64,000 nt of DNA from Streptomyces sp. SCSIO 30461. Lineage in GTDB: Bacteria; Actinomycetota; Actinomycetes; Streptomycetales; Streptomycetaceae. Below, one piece after another: positions 16,643-25,138 of this stretch (position 1 is its first letter; each line of letters begins with the position of its first letter). Location of the stretch: the NCBI RefSeq assembly GCF_037023745.1, contig NZ_CP146101.1, positions 5,844,001 through 5,908,000 of the forward strand, written 5' to 3'. Position numbers and translations under genes: made by a program. The notes beneath the pieces were generated by a model. That model made no database searches. It was not told the origin of the DNA and worked only from the letters and a program-made list of their open reading frames with translations.

Positions 16643-17407
16643 ATGGGTGTCTCCACCGCAAGCCCCGAGAAGGGCATATCCGTCGTCACGATCGATTTCC
16701 CGCCCGTCAACGCCTTCCCCGTGCAGGGCTGGTACGACCTCGCGGACGCCGTGCGGGCGGCGGGCCGCGACCCGGAGATCCGCTGCGTGGTGCTGGCCGC
16801 CGAGGGACGCGGCTTCAACGCGGGCGTGGACATCAAGGAGTTGCAGCGCGACACCGGGCACGAGGCCCTGATCGGCGCCAACCGCGGCTGCCACGAGGCG
16901 TTCGCGGCGGTCTACGAGTGCGAGGTGCCGGTGGTGGCCGCCGTCCACGGCTTCTGCCTCGGCGGCGGGATCGGGTTGGTGGGCAACGCCGACGCGATCG
17001 TCGCCTCCGATGACGCCGTCTTCGGGCTGCCGGAGCTGGACCGCGGCGCGCTCGGCGCCGCAACGCATCTCGCGCGGCTGGTGCCGCAGCATCTGATGCG
17101 GACGCTGTACTACACCTCGCGCACGGTGAGCGCAGCCGAGCTGATGGCGCACGGCTCGGTGTGGCGGGTCGTGCCCCGCGGGGAACTGCCGGACGCGGCC
17201 TCGGAGCTGGCACGCGAGATCGCCCGTAAGGACGGCAGGCTGCTCCGACTGGCCAAGGCCGCCATCAACGGCATCGACCCCGTGGATGTGCGCCGCAGCT
17301 ATCGCTTCGAGCAGGGTTTCACCTTCGAGGCGGGCCTCAGTGGGACGGCCGCGCGGGTGCGGGACACGTTCGGGAAGGAAGAAGAAGGGGGACGGGGGCG
17401 TGACTGA
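16643..17407 (+). CDS. echA20: Enoyl-CoA hydratase-family ring-opening hydrolase EchA20
   Basis: 254-residue crotonase-fold protein. The oxyanion-hole segments are GRGFNAGVDIKEL and HGFCLGGGIGL, and the downstream acidic segment FGLPELDRG holds the likely active residues. In M. tuberculosis EchA20 hydrolyses the D ring of HIEC-CoA in the last part of cholesterol ring degradation, and it precedes IpdA and IpdB exactly as here. The first gene of a rightward operon echA20-ipdA-ipdB-ipdC, under the operator at 16608-16621. The gene overlaps ipdA by 8 bp. The orthology rests on synteny plus family motifs. Confidence 0.88.
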   Translation: MGVSTASPEKGISVVTIDFPPVNAFPVQGWYDLADAVRAAGRDPEIRCVVLAAEGRGFNAGVDIKELQRDTGHEALIGANRGCHEAFAAVYECEVPVVAAVHGFCLGGGIGLVGNADAIVASDDAVFGLPELDRGALGAATHLARLVPQHLMRTLYYTSRTVSAAELMAHGSVWRVVPRGELPDAASELAREIARKDGRLLRLAKAAINGIDPVDVRRSYRFEQGFTFEAGLSGTAARVRDTFGKEEEGGRGRD

Positions 17408-18248
17408 CAAGACCATGACGCCGGACGAGGTGGCCTCCCGGCTGAGCAGCGGAATGACGGTCGGCATCGGCGGCTGGGGTTCCCGACGCAAGCCGATGGC
17501 CCTGGTCAGAGCACTGCTCCGGTCCTCGATCACCGATCTGACGGTCGTCTCGTACGGCGGACCCGATGTCGGCCTGCTGGCAGCCGCCGGCCGAATCCGC
17601 CGACTTGTCGCGCCCTTCGCGACGCTGGACTCGATCCCACTCGAACCGCACTTCAGGGCTGCCCGCGAGGGCGGCACCCTGCGGATGACGGAGCTGGACG
17701 AGGCCATGTTCATGTGGGGCCTGCAGGCGGCCGTGAACCGGCTGCCCTTCCTTCCGGTGCGCGCGGGCCTCGGCTCGGACGTGCTGCGGGTCAACCCCGA
17801 ACTGCGGACCATCACCTCGCCGTACGAGGACGGCGAGGAACTCGTCGCGGTGCCCGCGCTGCGGCTGGATGTGGCGCTGGTGCACATGAACCGGGCCGAT
17901 CGGATCGGCAACGGCCAGTACCTGGGCCCGGACCCGTACTTCGACGACCTCTTCTGCGAGGCAGCGGACGAAGCATACGTCTCCTGTGAACAGCTGCTGG
18001 ACACAGCCGAGTTGGCCAAGGACGCCGCGCCGCAGTCCCTGTTGGTCGGCCGCCACAGCGTCACCGGTGTCGTGGAGACCCCACACGGCGCCCACTTCAC
18101 CTCCTGCGTCCCCGACTACGGACGTGACGAGTCCTTCCAGAAGCTGTACGCCGACACCCCCTGGGACGGCTTCGCCGAGCGATTCCTGTCCGGCCCCGAC
18201 GAACAGGCCTACCAGTCGGCGGTACGCGCCTGGCGCGAGGAGCAGTGA
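17400..18248 (+). CDS. ipdA: IpdA, alpha subunit of the COCHEA-CoA hydrolase
   Basis: 282 residues from a GTG that overlaps the end of echA20. It has the class I CoA-transferase alpha fold, seen from MTVGIGGWGSRRKPMALVR (oxyanion-type loop) and the VALVHMNRADRIGN segment. IpdA pairs with IpdB; in mycobacteria and rhodococci the complex hydrolyses the C ring of COCHEA-CoA and does not transfer CoA. Four-base overlap coupling with ipdB supports a one-to-one complex. The assignment is by synteny with Rv3551-Rv3552 and by fold; no other CoA-transferase substrate is hinted at by neighbours. Confidence 0.9.
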   Translation: MTDKTMTPDEVASRLSSGMTVGIGGWGSRRKPMALVRALLRSSITDLTVVSYGGPDVGLLAAAGRIRRLVAPFATLDSIPLEPHFRAAREGGTLRMTELDEAMFMWGLQAAVNRLPFLPVRAGLGSDVLRVNPELRTITSPYEDGEELVAVPALRLDVALVHMNRADRIGNGQYLGPDPYFDDLFCEAADEAYVSCEQLLDTAELAKDAAPQSLLVGRHSVTGVVETPHGAHFTSCVPDYGRDESFQKLYADTPWDGFAERFLSGPDEQAYQSAVRAWREEQ

Positions 18249-19000
18249 TGACCGGTCCGACAACCCTTGCACCGGCCACCAGGGCGGACTTCTGCGTGGT
18301 CGCCTGCGCCGACGCCTGGCGCGGCGACGGCGAGGTGCTGGCCAGTCCGATGGGCCTGATCCCCGGAATCGGCGCCCGCCTCGCCCGCCACACCTTCTCC
18401 CCCGATCTGCTGCTGACCGATGGCGAGGCCATGCTCGTCGGCCTCGACGGCACGGTCGAGGGCTGGCTGCCCTACCGCCGCCATCTGACCATGGTCACCG
18501 GCGGCAGACGCCATGTGATGATGGGCGCCAGCCAGATCGACCGGTACGGCAATCAGAACATCTCCTGCATCGGCGACTGGTCGCGCCCGGCCAGGCAGCT
18601 GCTGGGAGTACGCGGCGCCCCTGTGAACACCCTCAACAATCCAGTGAGTTACTGGGTCTCCCGGCATTCGCGGCGGGTCTTCGTCGAGAAAGTCGACATG
18701 GTCAGCGGCGTCGGCTACGACAACGCCGCCGCGGCAGGCGACTCGGCGACCCGGTTCCACCGCATCCCCCGTGTCGTGTCCGATCTCGGCGTCTTCGACT
18801 TCGACACCCCGGACCACTCGATGCGGCTGGTGTCCGTGCACCCCGGAGTGACCGTGGAACAAGTCCAGGAGGCCACCGGCTTCCCGCTCGCCACCGCCGA
18901 CGACGTGCCGCACACCCGTGAACCGACCGCGGCGGAACTGCGGCTGATCCGCGAGGTCATCGACCCGGCCGGCGCCCGTGAGCGCGAGGTTCGCGGCTGA
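18248..19000 (+). CDS. ipdB: IpdB, beta subunit of the COCHEA-CoA hydrolase
   Basis: 250 residues. The ATG at 18248 overlaps the ipdA stop (TGATG); a GTG one codon earlier is also possible. It has the beta-subunit fold of class I CoA transferases, with VMMGASQIDRYGNQN and VEKVDMVSGVGYDN. The catalytic glutamate of true transferases is not evident at the expected SEN-type site, in line with the hydrolase role described for IpdAB. It overlaps ipdC by one base (TGATG). Confidence 0.88.
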   Translation: MTGPTTLAPATRADFCVVACADAWRGDGEVLASPMGLIPGIGARLARHTFSPDLLLTDGEAMLVGLDGTVEGWLPYRRHLTMVTGGRRHVMMGASQIDRYGNQNISCIGDWSRPARQLLGVRGAPVNTLNNPVSYWVSRHSRRVFVEKVDMVSGVGYDNAAAAGDSATRFHRIPRVVSDLGVFDFDTPDHSMRLVSVHPGVTVEQVQEATGFPLATADDVPHTREPTAAELRLIREVIDPAGAREREVRG

Positions 19001-20076
19001 TGCGCCGGATCGAGACGGCGTTCACCCGGCTGGTCGGGGTCGAGCACCCCGTCGTCCAGACCGGTATGGGCTGGGTCGCGGGCCCCCGCCTGGTGTCGGC
19101 GACGGCCCACGCCGGGGCGCTGGGCATCCTGGCGTCCGCGACCATGACCGCGGAGCAGCTCCGGCGGGCGGTACGCGAGGTCAAGTCCCGTACGGACGCG
19201 CCGTTCGGAGTCAATCTGCGCGCGGACGCGGGGGACGCCCGGGAGCGGGTGCGGATCGTCGTGGACGAGGGCGTACGTGTCGCCTCGTTCGCCCTCGCCC
19301 CGTCACGGGAACTCATCACCGAACTCAAGGACGCGGGCGTGGTGGTGATCCCGTCCGTCGGAGCCCGCCGCCACGCCGAGAAAGTCGCCGCCTGGGGCGC
19401 GGACGCGGTGGTCGTCCAAGGCGGTGAAGGCGGCGGCCACACCGGCGACGTCGCCACCACCGTGCTGCTCCCCCAGGTGGTGGACGCCGTCGACATCCCG
19501 GTGATCGCGGCGGGCGGCTTCCACGACGGGCGGGGCCTGGTGGCGGCGCTGGCGTACGGGGCTGCGGGCATCGCCATGGGGACGCGTTTCCTGCTCACAT
19601 CCGACTCGACCGTCCCGGACGCCGTCAAGGCCCGCTATCTGGCGGCCACCGTCAGGGACGTCACCGTGACGACCGCCGTGGACGGGCTCCCGCACCGGAT
19701 GCTCCGCACCGACCTCGTCGCCGCGCTTGAGCGGTACGGCCGCGCCCGCACCCTGCTGCATGCAGTCCGCCGAGCCGCCGGATTCCGCCGGCTCTCCGGG
19801 CTGTCCTGGGCCGCGATGTTGCGTGACGGACGCGCGATGCGGCACGGCAAGGATCTGACATGGGGCCAGGTCCTGCTCGCCGCGAACACCCCGATGTTGC
19901 TGAGAGCGGCCATGGTGGAGGGCCGCACCGACCTCGGGGTGATGGCTTCGGGCCAGGTGGCAGGGGTGATCGAGGACCTGCCGAGCTGCGCGGAGCTGGT
20001 GGACCGGGTGATGGAGGAGGCGGCCCAGGTGCTGGGCGCGCTCGGCCGGACCTGCGGACCTCCGGCTCCCGGATGA
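19000..20076 (+). CDS. ipdC: IpdC, flavin-dependent reductase of HIP degradation
   Basis: 358 residues with the nitronate-monooxygenase/2-nitropropane dioxygenase TIM-barrel fold: VVQTGMGWVAGPRLVSA at the N-terminus, then VVVQGGEGGGHTG (phosphate/flavin binding) and VIAAGGFHDGRGLVAALAYGAAGIAMGTRFL (FMN-binding). In the KstR2 pathway IpdC acts with IpdF on 5-hydroxy-HIP-CoA and sits next to ipdAB, as here. It is the last gene of the rightward operon and is followed by a long inverted repeat before the convergent helicase gene. The mycobacterial ferredoxin fdxB, which follows ipdC, is absent. Confidence 0.85.
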   Translation: MRRIETAFTRLVGVEHPVVQTGMGWVAGPRLVSATAHAGALGILASATMTAEQLRRAVREVKSRTDAPFGVNLRADAGDARERVRIVVDEGVRVASFALAPSRELITELKDAGVVVIPSVGARRHAEKVAAWGADAVVVQGGEGGGHTGDVATTVLLPQVVDAVDIPVIAAGGFHDGRGLVAALAYGAAGIAMGTRFLLTSDSTVPDAVKARYLAATVRDVTVTTAVDGLPHRMLRTDLVAALERYGRARTLLHAVRRAAGFRRLSGLSWAAMLRDGRAMRHGKDLTWGQVLLAANTPMLLRAAMVEGRTDLGVMASGQVAGVIEDLPSCAELVDRVMEEAAQVLGALGRTCGPPAPG

Positions 20077-20099
20077 CGCCGGAACCGCGCGACGGCGAT

Positions 20100-20167
20100 C
20101 CGGTGAACCGGTTCCGCGGGTCCCGCGCCCCGTGGAGCGGGCGACCTGCGTACGGCCGGTTCACCGG
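20100..20167. terminator. Long inverted repeat between convergent genes
   Basis: CCGGTGAACCGG (20100-20111) and CCGGTTCACCGG (20156-20167) are perfect 12-bp arms with a 44-nt GC-rich centre that can fold further. It fills the 99-bp gap between the ends of ipdC and the helicase gene. A bidirectional terminator is the simplest reading; the distal arm lies close to the helicase stop. Confidence 0.5.
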
Positions 20168-20175
20168 AGGACGAG

Positions 20176-21885
20176 TCACCTGGCCGCGGGCCGCCTGCCG
20201 CCGCCTCCGCCGGCGCCACCGCTCCGGGTGGTGCCGGACGCGCGGCTCCGGCCCTGGGCGTGAGCGCCGTCGGCGCGCCCCGGACGGCCGCGCCCGGACT
20301 GACCGCCGCCGGCCTGGGCGCGGCTGGAACCACTCCCCTGGCCACGGCCCGCCTGACCGCTGCCCGCCTGGGCGCGGGTGCCGCCATTCCCCTGGCCACG
20401 GGTGGAGCCGCTCCCCTGAGTGCTCCCCGCCGACTGGCCACGGGCGCCGCCGCTCCGGGCGCGCCTGCGCTTCGGCCGGGTCGACTCGGCCGACGGCTGC
20501 TGGGGCGGCTGCGGTACGTCGATGGTGACCGCGACACCGGACGGCTCGCGGGCGCCGGTCAGCCGCGCGAGTTCCTCGTCACTGGACTTCACCCTGGCGG
20601 TCCGCGGGCTGATCCCGGCGTCCGCCATCAGCCGGGTCATCTCCCGCTTCTGCTCCGGAAGCACCAGCGTCACGACGCTGCCCGACTCACCGGCGCGGGC
20701 GGTGCGCCCGCCCCGGTGCAGGTAGTCCTTGTGGTCGGTCGGCGGGTCGACGTTCACGACGAGGTCGAGGTCGTCCACGTGGATGCCGCGGGCCGCCACG
20801 TTGGTCGCGACCAGTGCCGTGACATGACCGCTCTTGAAATGGTCGAGGGTGCGGTTGCGCTGCGGCTGCGAGCGGCCCCCGTGCAAGCCGGCCGCGCGTA
20901 CTCCGCTGGCGAGCAGCCGCTTCACCAGCCGGTCCACGGACCGCTTGGTGTCCAGGAAGAGGATGACCCGGCCGTCACGAGCGGCTATGCGCGTGGTGAC
21001 CGCCTTCTTGTCCGTCTCGTCGGCGATGTACAGGACGTGGTGGTCCATGGTGGTGACCGCGCCCGCTGACGGATCCACCGAGTGCACCACGGGGTCGCTG
21101 AGGAACTGCTTGACCAGCCGGTCGATGTTGCGGTCCAGGGTGGCCGAGAACAGCATCCGCTGACCGCCCGGTTCGACCTGCTTCAGCAGCGCGGTGACCT
21201 GCGGCAGGAAGCCCATGTCGGCCATCTGGTCGGCCTCGTCCAACACGGTGATCGCGACCTGGTCCAGTCGGCAGTCGCCGCGCTCGATGAGGTCCTTCAG
21301 CCGCCCGGGGGTGGCCACCAGCACCTCGGCGCCCCTGCGCAGCGAGCCCGCCTGCTTGGTGATCGACATACCGCCGACCACCGTCGTCAGCCGCAGATTG
21401 ACGGCGGTCGCGTACGGCGTGAGGGCGTCGGTGACCTGCTGGGCGAGTTCACGTGTGGGCACGAGCACCAGAGCGAGCGGCGCGCCGGGCTCGGCACGCC
21501 GGCCGGCGGTGCGCGCGAGCAGTGCCAGGCCGAAGGAGAGGGTCTTGCCTGATCCGGTCCGCCCACGGCCGAGGAGGTCGCGGCCGGCGAGGGAGTTCGG
21601 CAGGGTTGCCGCCTGGATGGGGAACGGGGCGGTCACGCCCTGGGCGGCAAGCGTCTTCAGCAGGGCCGCCGGCATGTCGAGGTCACCGAACGCCTGGACG
21701 GGGGGCAGCGCGGGGGTGACGGTCTCGGGGAGGGTGAACTCCCCGGTGGGCAGGGTGCCACGTGCGGAGGATTTCGGGGAGGTCCTCGCGGACGGCTTCC
21801 CGGAAGTCCTCGCGGCTGCCCTGCCACGGGATTGCGACGGGCCCCTGCGTGCCTGGCCGGCACCGGGGCGTTCGGTACGAGTCAT
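20176..21885 (-). CDS. DEAD-box RNA helicase with Gly/Arg-rich tail
   Basis: 569 residues from the ATG at 21885, which has AGGAAGG at a good distance. The order is a basic N-terminal extension (about 75 residues), Q motif (PFPIQAATLP), motif I GRGRTGSGKT, motif II DEAD (VTVLDEADQMADMGF), motif III SAT, motif VI HRGGRTARAGESG, then a low-complexity tail rich in Gly, Ser, Arg and Gln from about residue 450 that resembles RNA-binding tails. It unwinds structured RNA, as cold-shock helicases do. A cold-shock protein gene lies 112 bp upstream on the same strand, as is usual in Streptomyces. The pair sits inside the steroid cluster. Confidence 0.93.
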   Translation of the reverse strand: MTRTERPGAGQARRGPSQSRGRAAARTSGKPSARTSPKSSARGTLPTGEFTLPETVTPALPPVQAFGDLDMPAALLKTLAAQGVTAPFPIQAATLPNSLAGRDLLGRGRTGSGKTLSFGLALLARTAGRRAEPGAPLALVLVPTRELAQQVTDALTPYATAVNLRLTTVVGGMSITKQAGSLRRGAEVLVATPGRLKDLIERGDCRLDQVAITVLDEADQMADMGFLPQVTALLKQVEPGGQRMLFSATLDRNIDRLVKQFLSDPVVHSVDPSAGAVTTMDHHVLYIADETDKKAVTTRIAARDGRVILFLDTKRSVDRLVKRLLASGVRAAGLHGGRSQPQRNRTLDHFKSGHVTALVATNVAARGIHVDDLDLVVNVDPPTDHKDYLHRGGRTARAGESGSVVTLVLPEQKREMTRLMADAGISPRTARVKSSDEELARLTGAREPSGVAVTIDVPQPPQQPSAESTRPKRRRARSGGARGQSAGSTQGSGSTRGQGNGGTRAQAGSGQAGRGQGSGSSRAQAGGGQSGRGRPGRADGAHAQGRSRASGTTRSGGAGGGGGRRPAAR

Positions 21886-21997
21886 CGGGATTGCCTTCCT
21901 GGACCTCATGGACAGCACAAACCGGGACCCGCGCCGTGGCGGCGCGGGTCCCGGCTGCGAGCCGGACCCTGCTGTGCAGGGCCTGGGCGCGCTGATG

Positions 21998-22201
21998 TCA
22001 GGCGGGGAGGATGTTCTCCGCCTGCGGGCCCTTCTGGCCCTGGGTGAGGTCGAAGGTGACCTTCTGGCCCTCCTGGAGCTCACGGAAGCCCGAGGTGGCG
22101 ATGTTCGAGTAGTGGGCGAAGACGTCGGGGCCGCCGCCGTCCTGCGCGATGAAACCGAAGCCCTTTTCCGAGTTGAACCACTTCACGGTGCCGGTGGCCA
22201 T
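21998..22201 (-). CDS. Cold-shock protein (CspA family)
   Basis: 67-residue single-domain RNA chaperone. RNP1 is KGFGFIAQ and RNP2 is VFAHYSNI, on the five-stranded OB fold beginning [12 protein letters not shown]. It starts at an ATG preceded by AGGAGAAAAAGTT. The leader of at least 90 nt contains a hairpin with a T tract (22248-22290), so expression is probably controlled within the leader. The DEAD-box helicase is downstream on the same strand. Confidence 0.96.
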   Translation of the reverse strand: MATGTVKWFNSEKGFGFIAQDGGGPDVFAHYSNIATSGFRELQEGQKVTFDLTQGQKGPQAENILPA

Positions 22202-22247
22202 AACTTTTTCTCCTGATCAGGTCGAGCAGCCCCATCCGGAAAACTCC

Positions 22248-22290
22248 GGAAAACAAAAATGCGCCCGACGAACATTTCCCGTCAGGCGCA
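22248..22290 (-). promoter_or_regulatory. Terminator-like hairpin in the csp leader
   Basis: On the minus strand TGCGCC-T-GACG and CGTC-G-GGCGCA pair (22260-22290, one mismatch pair) around a 9-10 nt A/T-containing loop, directly followed by ATTTTTGTTTTC (22260-22248). That is the form of an intrinsic terminator, yet it is 5' of csp, 47-89 bp before the ATG. A transcription attenuator or cold-dependent leader switch fits. A possible -10 TAGTCT is at about 22328-22333. An alternative reading is that it ends fadA6 read-through. Confidence 0.6.
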
Positions 22291-22442
22291 CATAACGTTC
22301 ATGGGTACCACAACTGCAACGATCGCAGACTAGCACACCCGTCCTCTGAATCCTGTGCCATCACGGCCGCGACCCGCCGAAACCATGGCGATCGCGGACA
22401 GCGGCACGGCCCACCCCGCCGCATCGGGAGCCGCACGGCCCG

Positions 22443-23600
22443 TCACAGCCGCTCGATGATCGTCACATTCGCCTGGCCACCGCCCTCGCACATGGTCTGG
22501 AGCCCATACCTACCGCCCGTGCGCTCCAACTCGTGCAGCAGCGTCGTCATCAGCCTGACCCCTGTCGCACCCAGCGGATGCCCGAGCGCGATGGCCCCGC
22601 CGTTGACGTTGACACGGGCCGGATCTGCTCCGGTCTCTTTGAGCCAAGCGAGCACAACGGGGGCGAAGGCCTCGTTGATCTCCACGAGGTCGATGTCGTC
22701 GATGGACAGTCCTGACCTGCCGAGCGCGTGGGCGGTCGCCGGGATCGGTGCCGAGAGCATGCGGATGGGGTCCTCCCCGCGTACGGAGAGATGGTGGACC
22801 CGGGCTCGCGGGGTCAGTCCGTGTGCGCGTACCGCCCGCTCACTCGCGAGCAGCATCGCCGCCGCACCGTCCGAGACCTGGGAGGAGCAGGCGGCGGTGA
22901 TGGTGCCGCCGTCCACCACGGGCCGGAGGGCGGCCATCTTCTCCAGCGAGGTGTCACGCCGGGGGCCCTCGTCCACGCTCACCTCGCCGTACGGGACCGT
23001 CTCGCGCTCGAAGCGGCCCGTGTCGATCGCGCGGAGCGCGCGCTGGTGGGAGCGCAGGGCGTACTCCTCCATGTCGCCGCGCGAGACACCCCAGTGACGT
23101 GCGATGAGTTCGGCGCCGTGGAACTGGTTGACGGGCGCGTCGCCGTAGCGTTCCCGCCAGCCCTTCGAGCCGTGGAAGGGACCTTCCGTGAGGCCCAGCG
23201 GTTCCCCGGCCTGGCGGGAGGCGAAGGCGATCGGTATCTGCGACATGTTCTGCACCCCGCCCGCGACCACCAGGTCCTGCGTCCCTGACAGCACCGCCTG
23301 GGCGGCGAAGTGCACGGCCTGCTGGGATGAGCCGCACTGGCGGTCGACGGTCACACCGGGCACCTCCTCCGGCAGGCCGGCCGCCAGCCAGCAGGTGCGG
23401 GCGATATCCCCGGCCTGCGGGCCGACCGTGTCCAGGCAGCCGAAGACCACGTCCTCCACGGCTGCCGGGTCCATCCCCGAGCGGGCGACCAGGGCCGTGA
23501 GGACATGTGCGCCCAGGTCGGCGGGGTGCACGGCCGCGAGGCCTCCCCTGCGCCGCCCCACCGGGGTGCGGACCGCTTCGACGATGTAGGCCTCGGCCAT
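22443..23600 (-). CDS. fadA6: FadA6-like thiolase of HIP degradation
   Basis: 385 residues from the ATG at 23600, preceded by GAGGAG; an upstream reading frame is open but lacks thiolase homology. The acylation Cys89 is in DRQCGSS, the His is in ALGHPLGATG, and the second Cys is in TMCEGGGQANVTIIERL. It is a degradative acetyl-CoA acyltransferase. It lies 20 bp after kstR2 on the same strand, matching Rv3556c-Rv3557c, so it probably performs a late thiolytic step on the C/D-ring product. Confidence 0.9.
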   Translation of the reverse strand: MAEAYIVEAVRTPVGRRRGGLAAVHPADLGAHVLTALVARSGMDPAAVEDVVFGCLDTVGPQAGDIARTCWLAAGLPEEVPGVTVDRQCGSSQQAVHFAAQAVLSGTQDLVVAGGVQNMSQIPIAFASRQAGEPLGLTEGPFHGSKGWRERYGDAPVNQFHGAELIARHWGVSRGDMEEYALRSHQRALRAIDTGRFERETVPYGEVSVDEGPRRDTSLEKMAALRPVVDGGTITAACSSQVSDGAAAMLLASERAVRAHGLTPRARVHHLSVRGEDPIRMLSAPIPATAHALGRSGLSIDDIDLVEINEAFAPVVLAWLKETGADPARVNVNGGAIALGHPLGATGVRLMTTLLHELERTGGRYGLQTMCEGGGQANVTIIERL

Positions 23601-23620
23601 GGCTGCTGCTCCTCGGGTCG

Positions 23621-24250
23621 TCAGGGGCGTACGGAAACCCCGTCCAGCACCATCGACAGGTACTGGCGGGCGATTTCGTCCGGGCTGTGCCCACCGCCCG
23701 GTCGATACCAGGACGCCGCGACCCACACCGTGTCGCGGACGAACCGGTAGGTGAGCCTGATGTCCAGGTCGTCGCGGAACACTCCGGTCCTGACCCCGCG
23801 CTCCAGGGTCCCCAGCCATGCCTTCTCGAACTTCCGCTGGGAGTCTCCGAGATAGCGGAAACGCGGCTGCGCGGAGAGGTGCTTCGACTCCTTCTGGTAG
23901 ATCGCGACGGCGGCGCGGTGCCGGTCGATCTCCCGGAAGGACTCGGTGACCAGGGCCTCGATGGTCTCCCGGGGCCCGAGACCGGCGCCGAGCACGGCGT
24001 CGTATCCGGCCCAGAGCTCATCGAGGAAGGTGGAGAGGATCTCGTCCAGCATCGACTCCTTCGAGTCGAAGTGGTAGTACAGGCTGCCCGCGAGCATCCC
24101 GGCCTCGTCGGCGATCCGGCGGACGGTGGTGGCGTTGTATCCCTGGGCCGCGAACACCTCGGCGGCGGTGTCGAGCAGTTCGCGGCGCCTGGCGGGAGAG
24201 GCGGTCACCTGGGTCTTCTTCTTTGCGGTAGGCACCTGTCCATTGTTCAT
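23621..24250 (-). CDS. kstR2: TetR-family repressor KstR2
   Basis: 209 residues. An N-terminal TetR helix-turn-helix spans about residues 15-62 (ELLDTAAEVFAAQGYNATTV, then DEAGMLAGSLYYHFDSKESM), with a helical ligand domain after it. In mycobacteria KstR2 binds HIP-CoA and represses the C/D-ring genes. Its gene lies between fadA6 and ipdF in the same order and overlaps ipdF as ATGA. Two palindromes matching its expected site occur in this cluster (16608-16621 and 25052-25065), the second before its own operon, implying autorepression. Confidence 0.9.
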   Translation of the reverse strand: MNNGQVPTAKKKTQVTASPARRRELLDTAAEVFAAQGYNATTVRRIADEAGMLAGSLYYHFDSKESMLDEILSTFLDELWAGYDAVLGAGLGPRETIEALVTESFREIDRHRAAVAIYQKESKHLSAQPRFRYLGDSQRKFEKAWLGTLERGVRTGVFRDDLDIRLTYRFVRDTVWVAASWYRPGGGHSPDEIARQYLSMVLDGVSVRP

Positions 24251-25035
24251 GCGCGCTGGGAGCTCACCGAGACCGTCTCACCGGTCATGTACGACGAGTA
24301 GCCGCTGGCCAGGAAGACGATCACGTTGGCGACCTCCCAGGGTTCGGCGTACCGGCCGAATGCCTCCTTCCCGGTGAGCTCGGTGAGCAACTCGGACGAG
24401 GTGACCTTCACCAAGTGCGGATGCATGGCGAGGCTCGGCGCGACGGCGTTGACCCGGACGCCGTATGCGGCGGCTTCGAGCGCCGCGCACCGGGTCAGGG
24501 CCATGACACCGGCCTTGGCGGCGGCGTAGTGGGCCTGGCCGGTCTGGGCGCGCCAGCCGACGACTGAGGCGTTGTTGACCACCACCCCGCCCCGCCCCCC
24601 GTCACGGAAGGCGCGCAGGGCAGCGCGCGTACAGCGGAAGGTGCCGGTGAGCGTCACGTCCAGGACCCGCGTCCACTGCTCGTCCGCCATGTCCACGAGC
24701 GGTGCGGTCCCGCCGAGGCCCGCGTTGTTGACGACGAGATCGAGGCCCCCGTGCAGCCGCACCGCCTCCCCGACCAGGGCCTGCACGGCGGCCTCGTCGG
24801 TGACGTCGCAGGGCAGTGAGGAGACCGCCTCCGCCCCGAACTCCCCGACGAGCGCCTCCTCGGTCTCCTTAAGTCTGCGTGCGTGGGCATCGCTGATCAG
24901 GACCCGCGCGCCTTCCTCCAGGAAGCGGCGGGCGGTGGCCCCGCCGATCCCGGCTCCGGCGGCGGCGGTGATGACGGCGCTGCGCCCGGCCAGCAGGGCG
25001 TGCCCCGGAACGTACTGAGCCTTGTTGTCCGTCAC
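24247..25035 (-). CDS. ipdF: IpdF-like short-chain dehydrogenase
   Basis: 262-residue SDR resembling Rv3559c. The N-terminus YVPGHALLAGRSAVITAAAG carries the cofactor loop TAAAGAGIG; NNAGLGG is at about 108, and the active site is NNASVVG and YAAAKAG (Ser/Tyr/Lys). In the characterised pathway IpdF oxidises 5-hydroxy-HIP-CoA-derived intermediates together with IpdC. It is the first gene of a leftward operon ipdF-kstR2-fadA6, divergent from the acyl-CoA dehydrogenase at 25139 with a KstR2-like operator between them. Confidence 0.87.
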   Translation of the reverse strand: MTDNKAQYVPGHALLAGRSAVITAAAGAGIGGATARRFLEEGARVLISDAHARRLKETEEALVGEFGAEAVSSLPCDVTDEAAVQALVGEAVRLHGGLDLVVNNAGLGGTAPLVDMADEQWTRVLDVTLTGTFRCTRAALRAFRDGGRGGVVVNNASVVGWRAQTGQAHYAAAKAGVMALTRCAALEAAAYGVRVNAVAPSLAMHPHLVKVTSSELLTELTGKEAFGRYAEPWEVANVIVFLASGYSSYMTGETVSVSSQRA

Positions 25036-25051
25036 ATCAGCACGTTAACCT

Positions 25052-25065
25052 ACCAAACACTTGTT
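25052..25065. promoter_or_regulatory. KstR2-like operator between ipdF and fadE30
   Basis: ACCAAACACTTGTT fits AnCAAGnnCTTGnT with one change; with its flanks it makes a 20-bp imperfect palindrome beginning CCTA and ending TAGG (25049-25068). It is 17-30 bp upstream of the ipdF start and 74-87 bp upstream of the acyl-CoA dehydrogenase start. Confidence 0.75.
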
Positions 25066-25138
25066 AGGGAACGGCCTCGTCTGCCGGCGATGTACTCGAA
25101 TCGGCGTCTTCGACGCCGTGGACGGAAGCGGACTTCTC

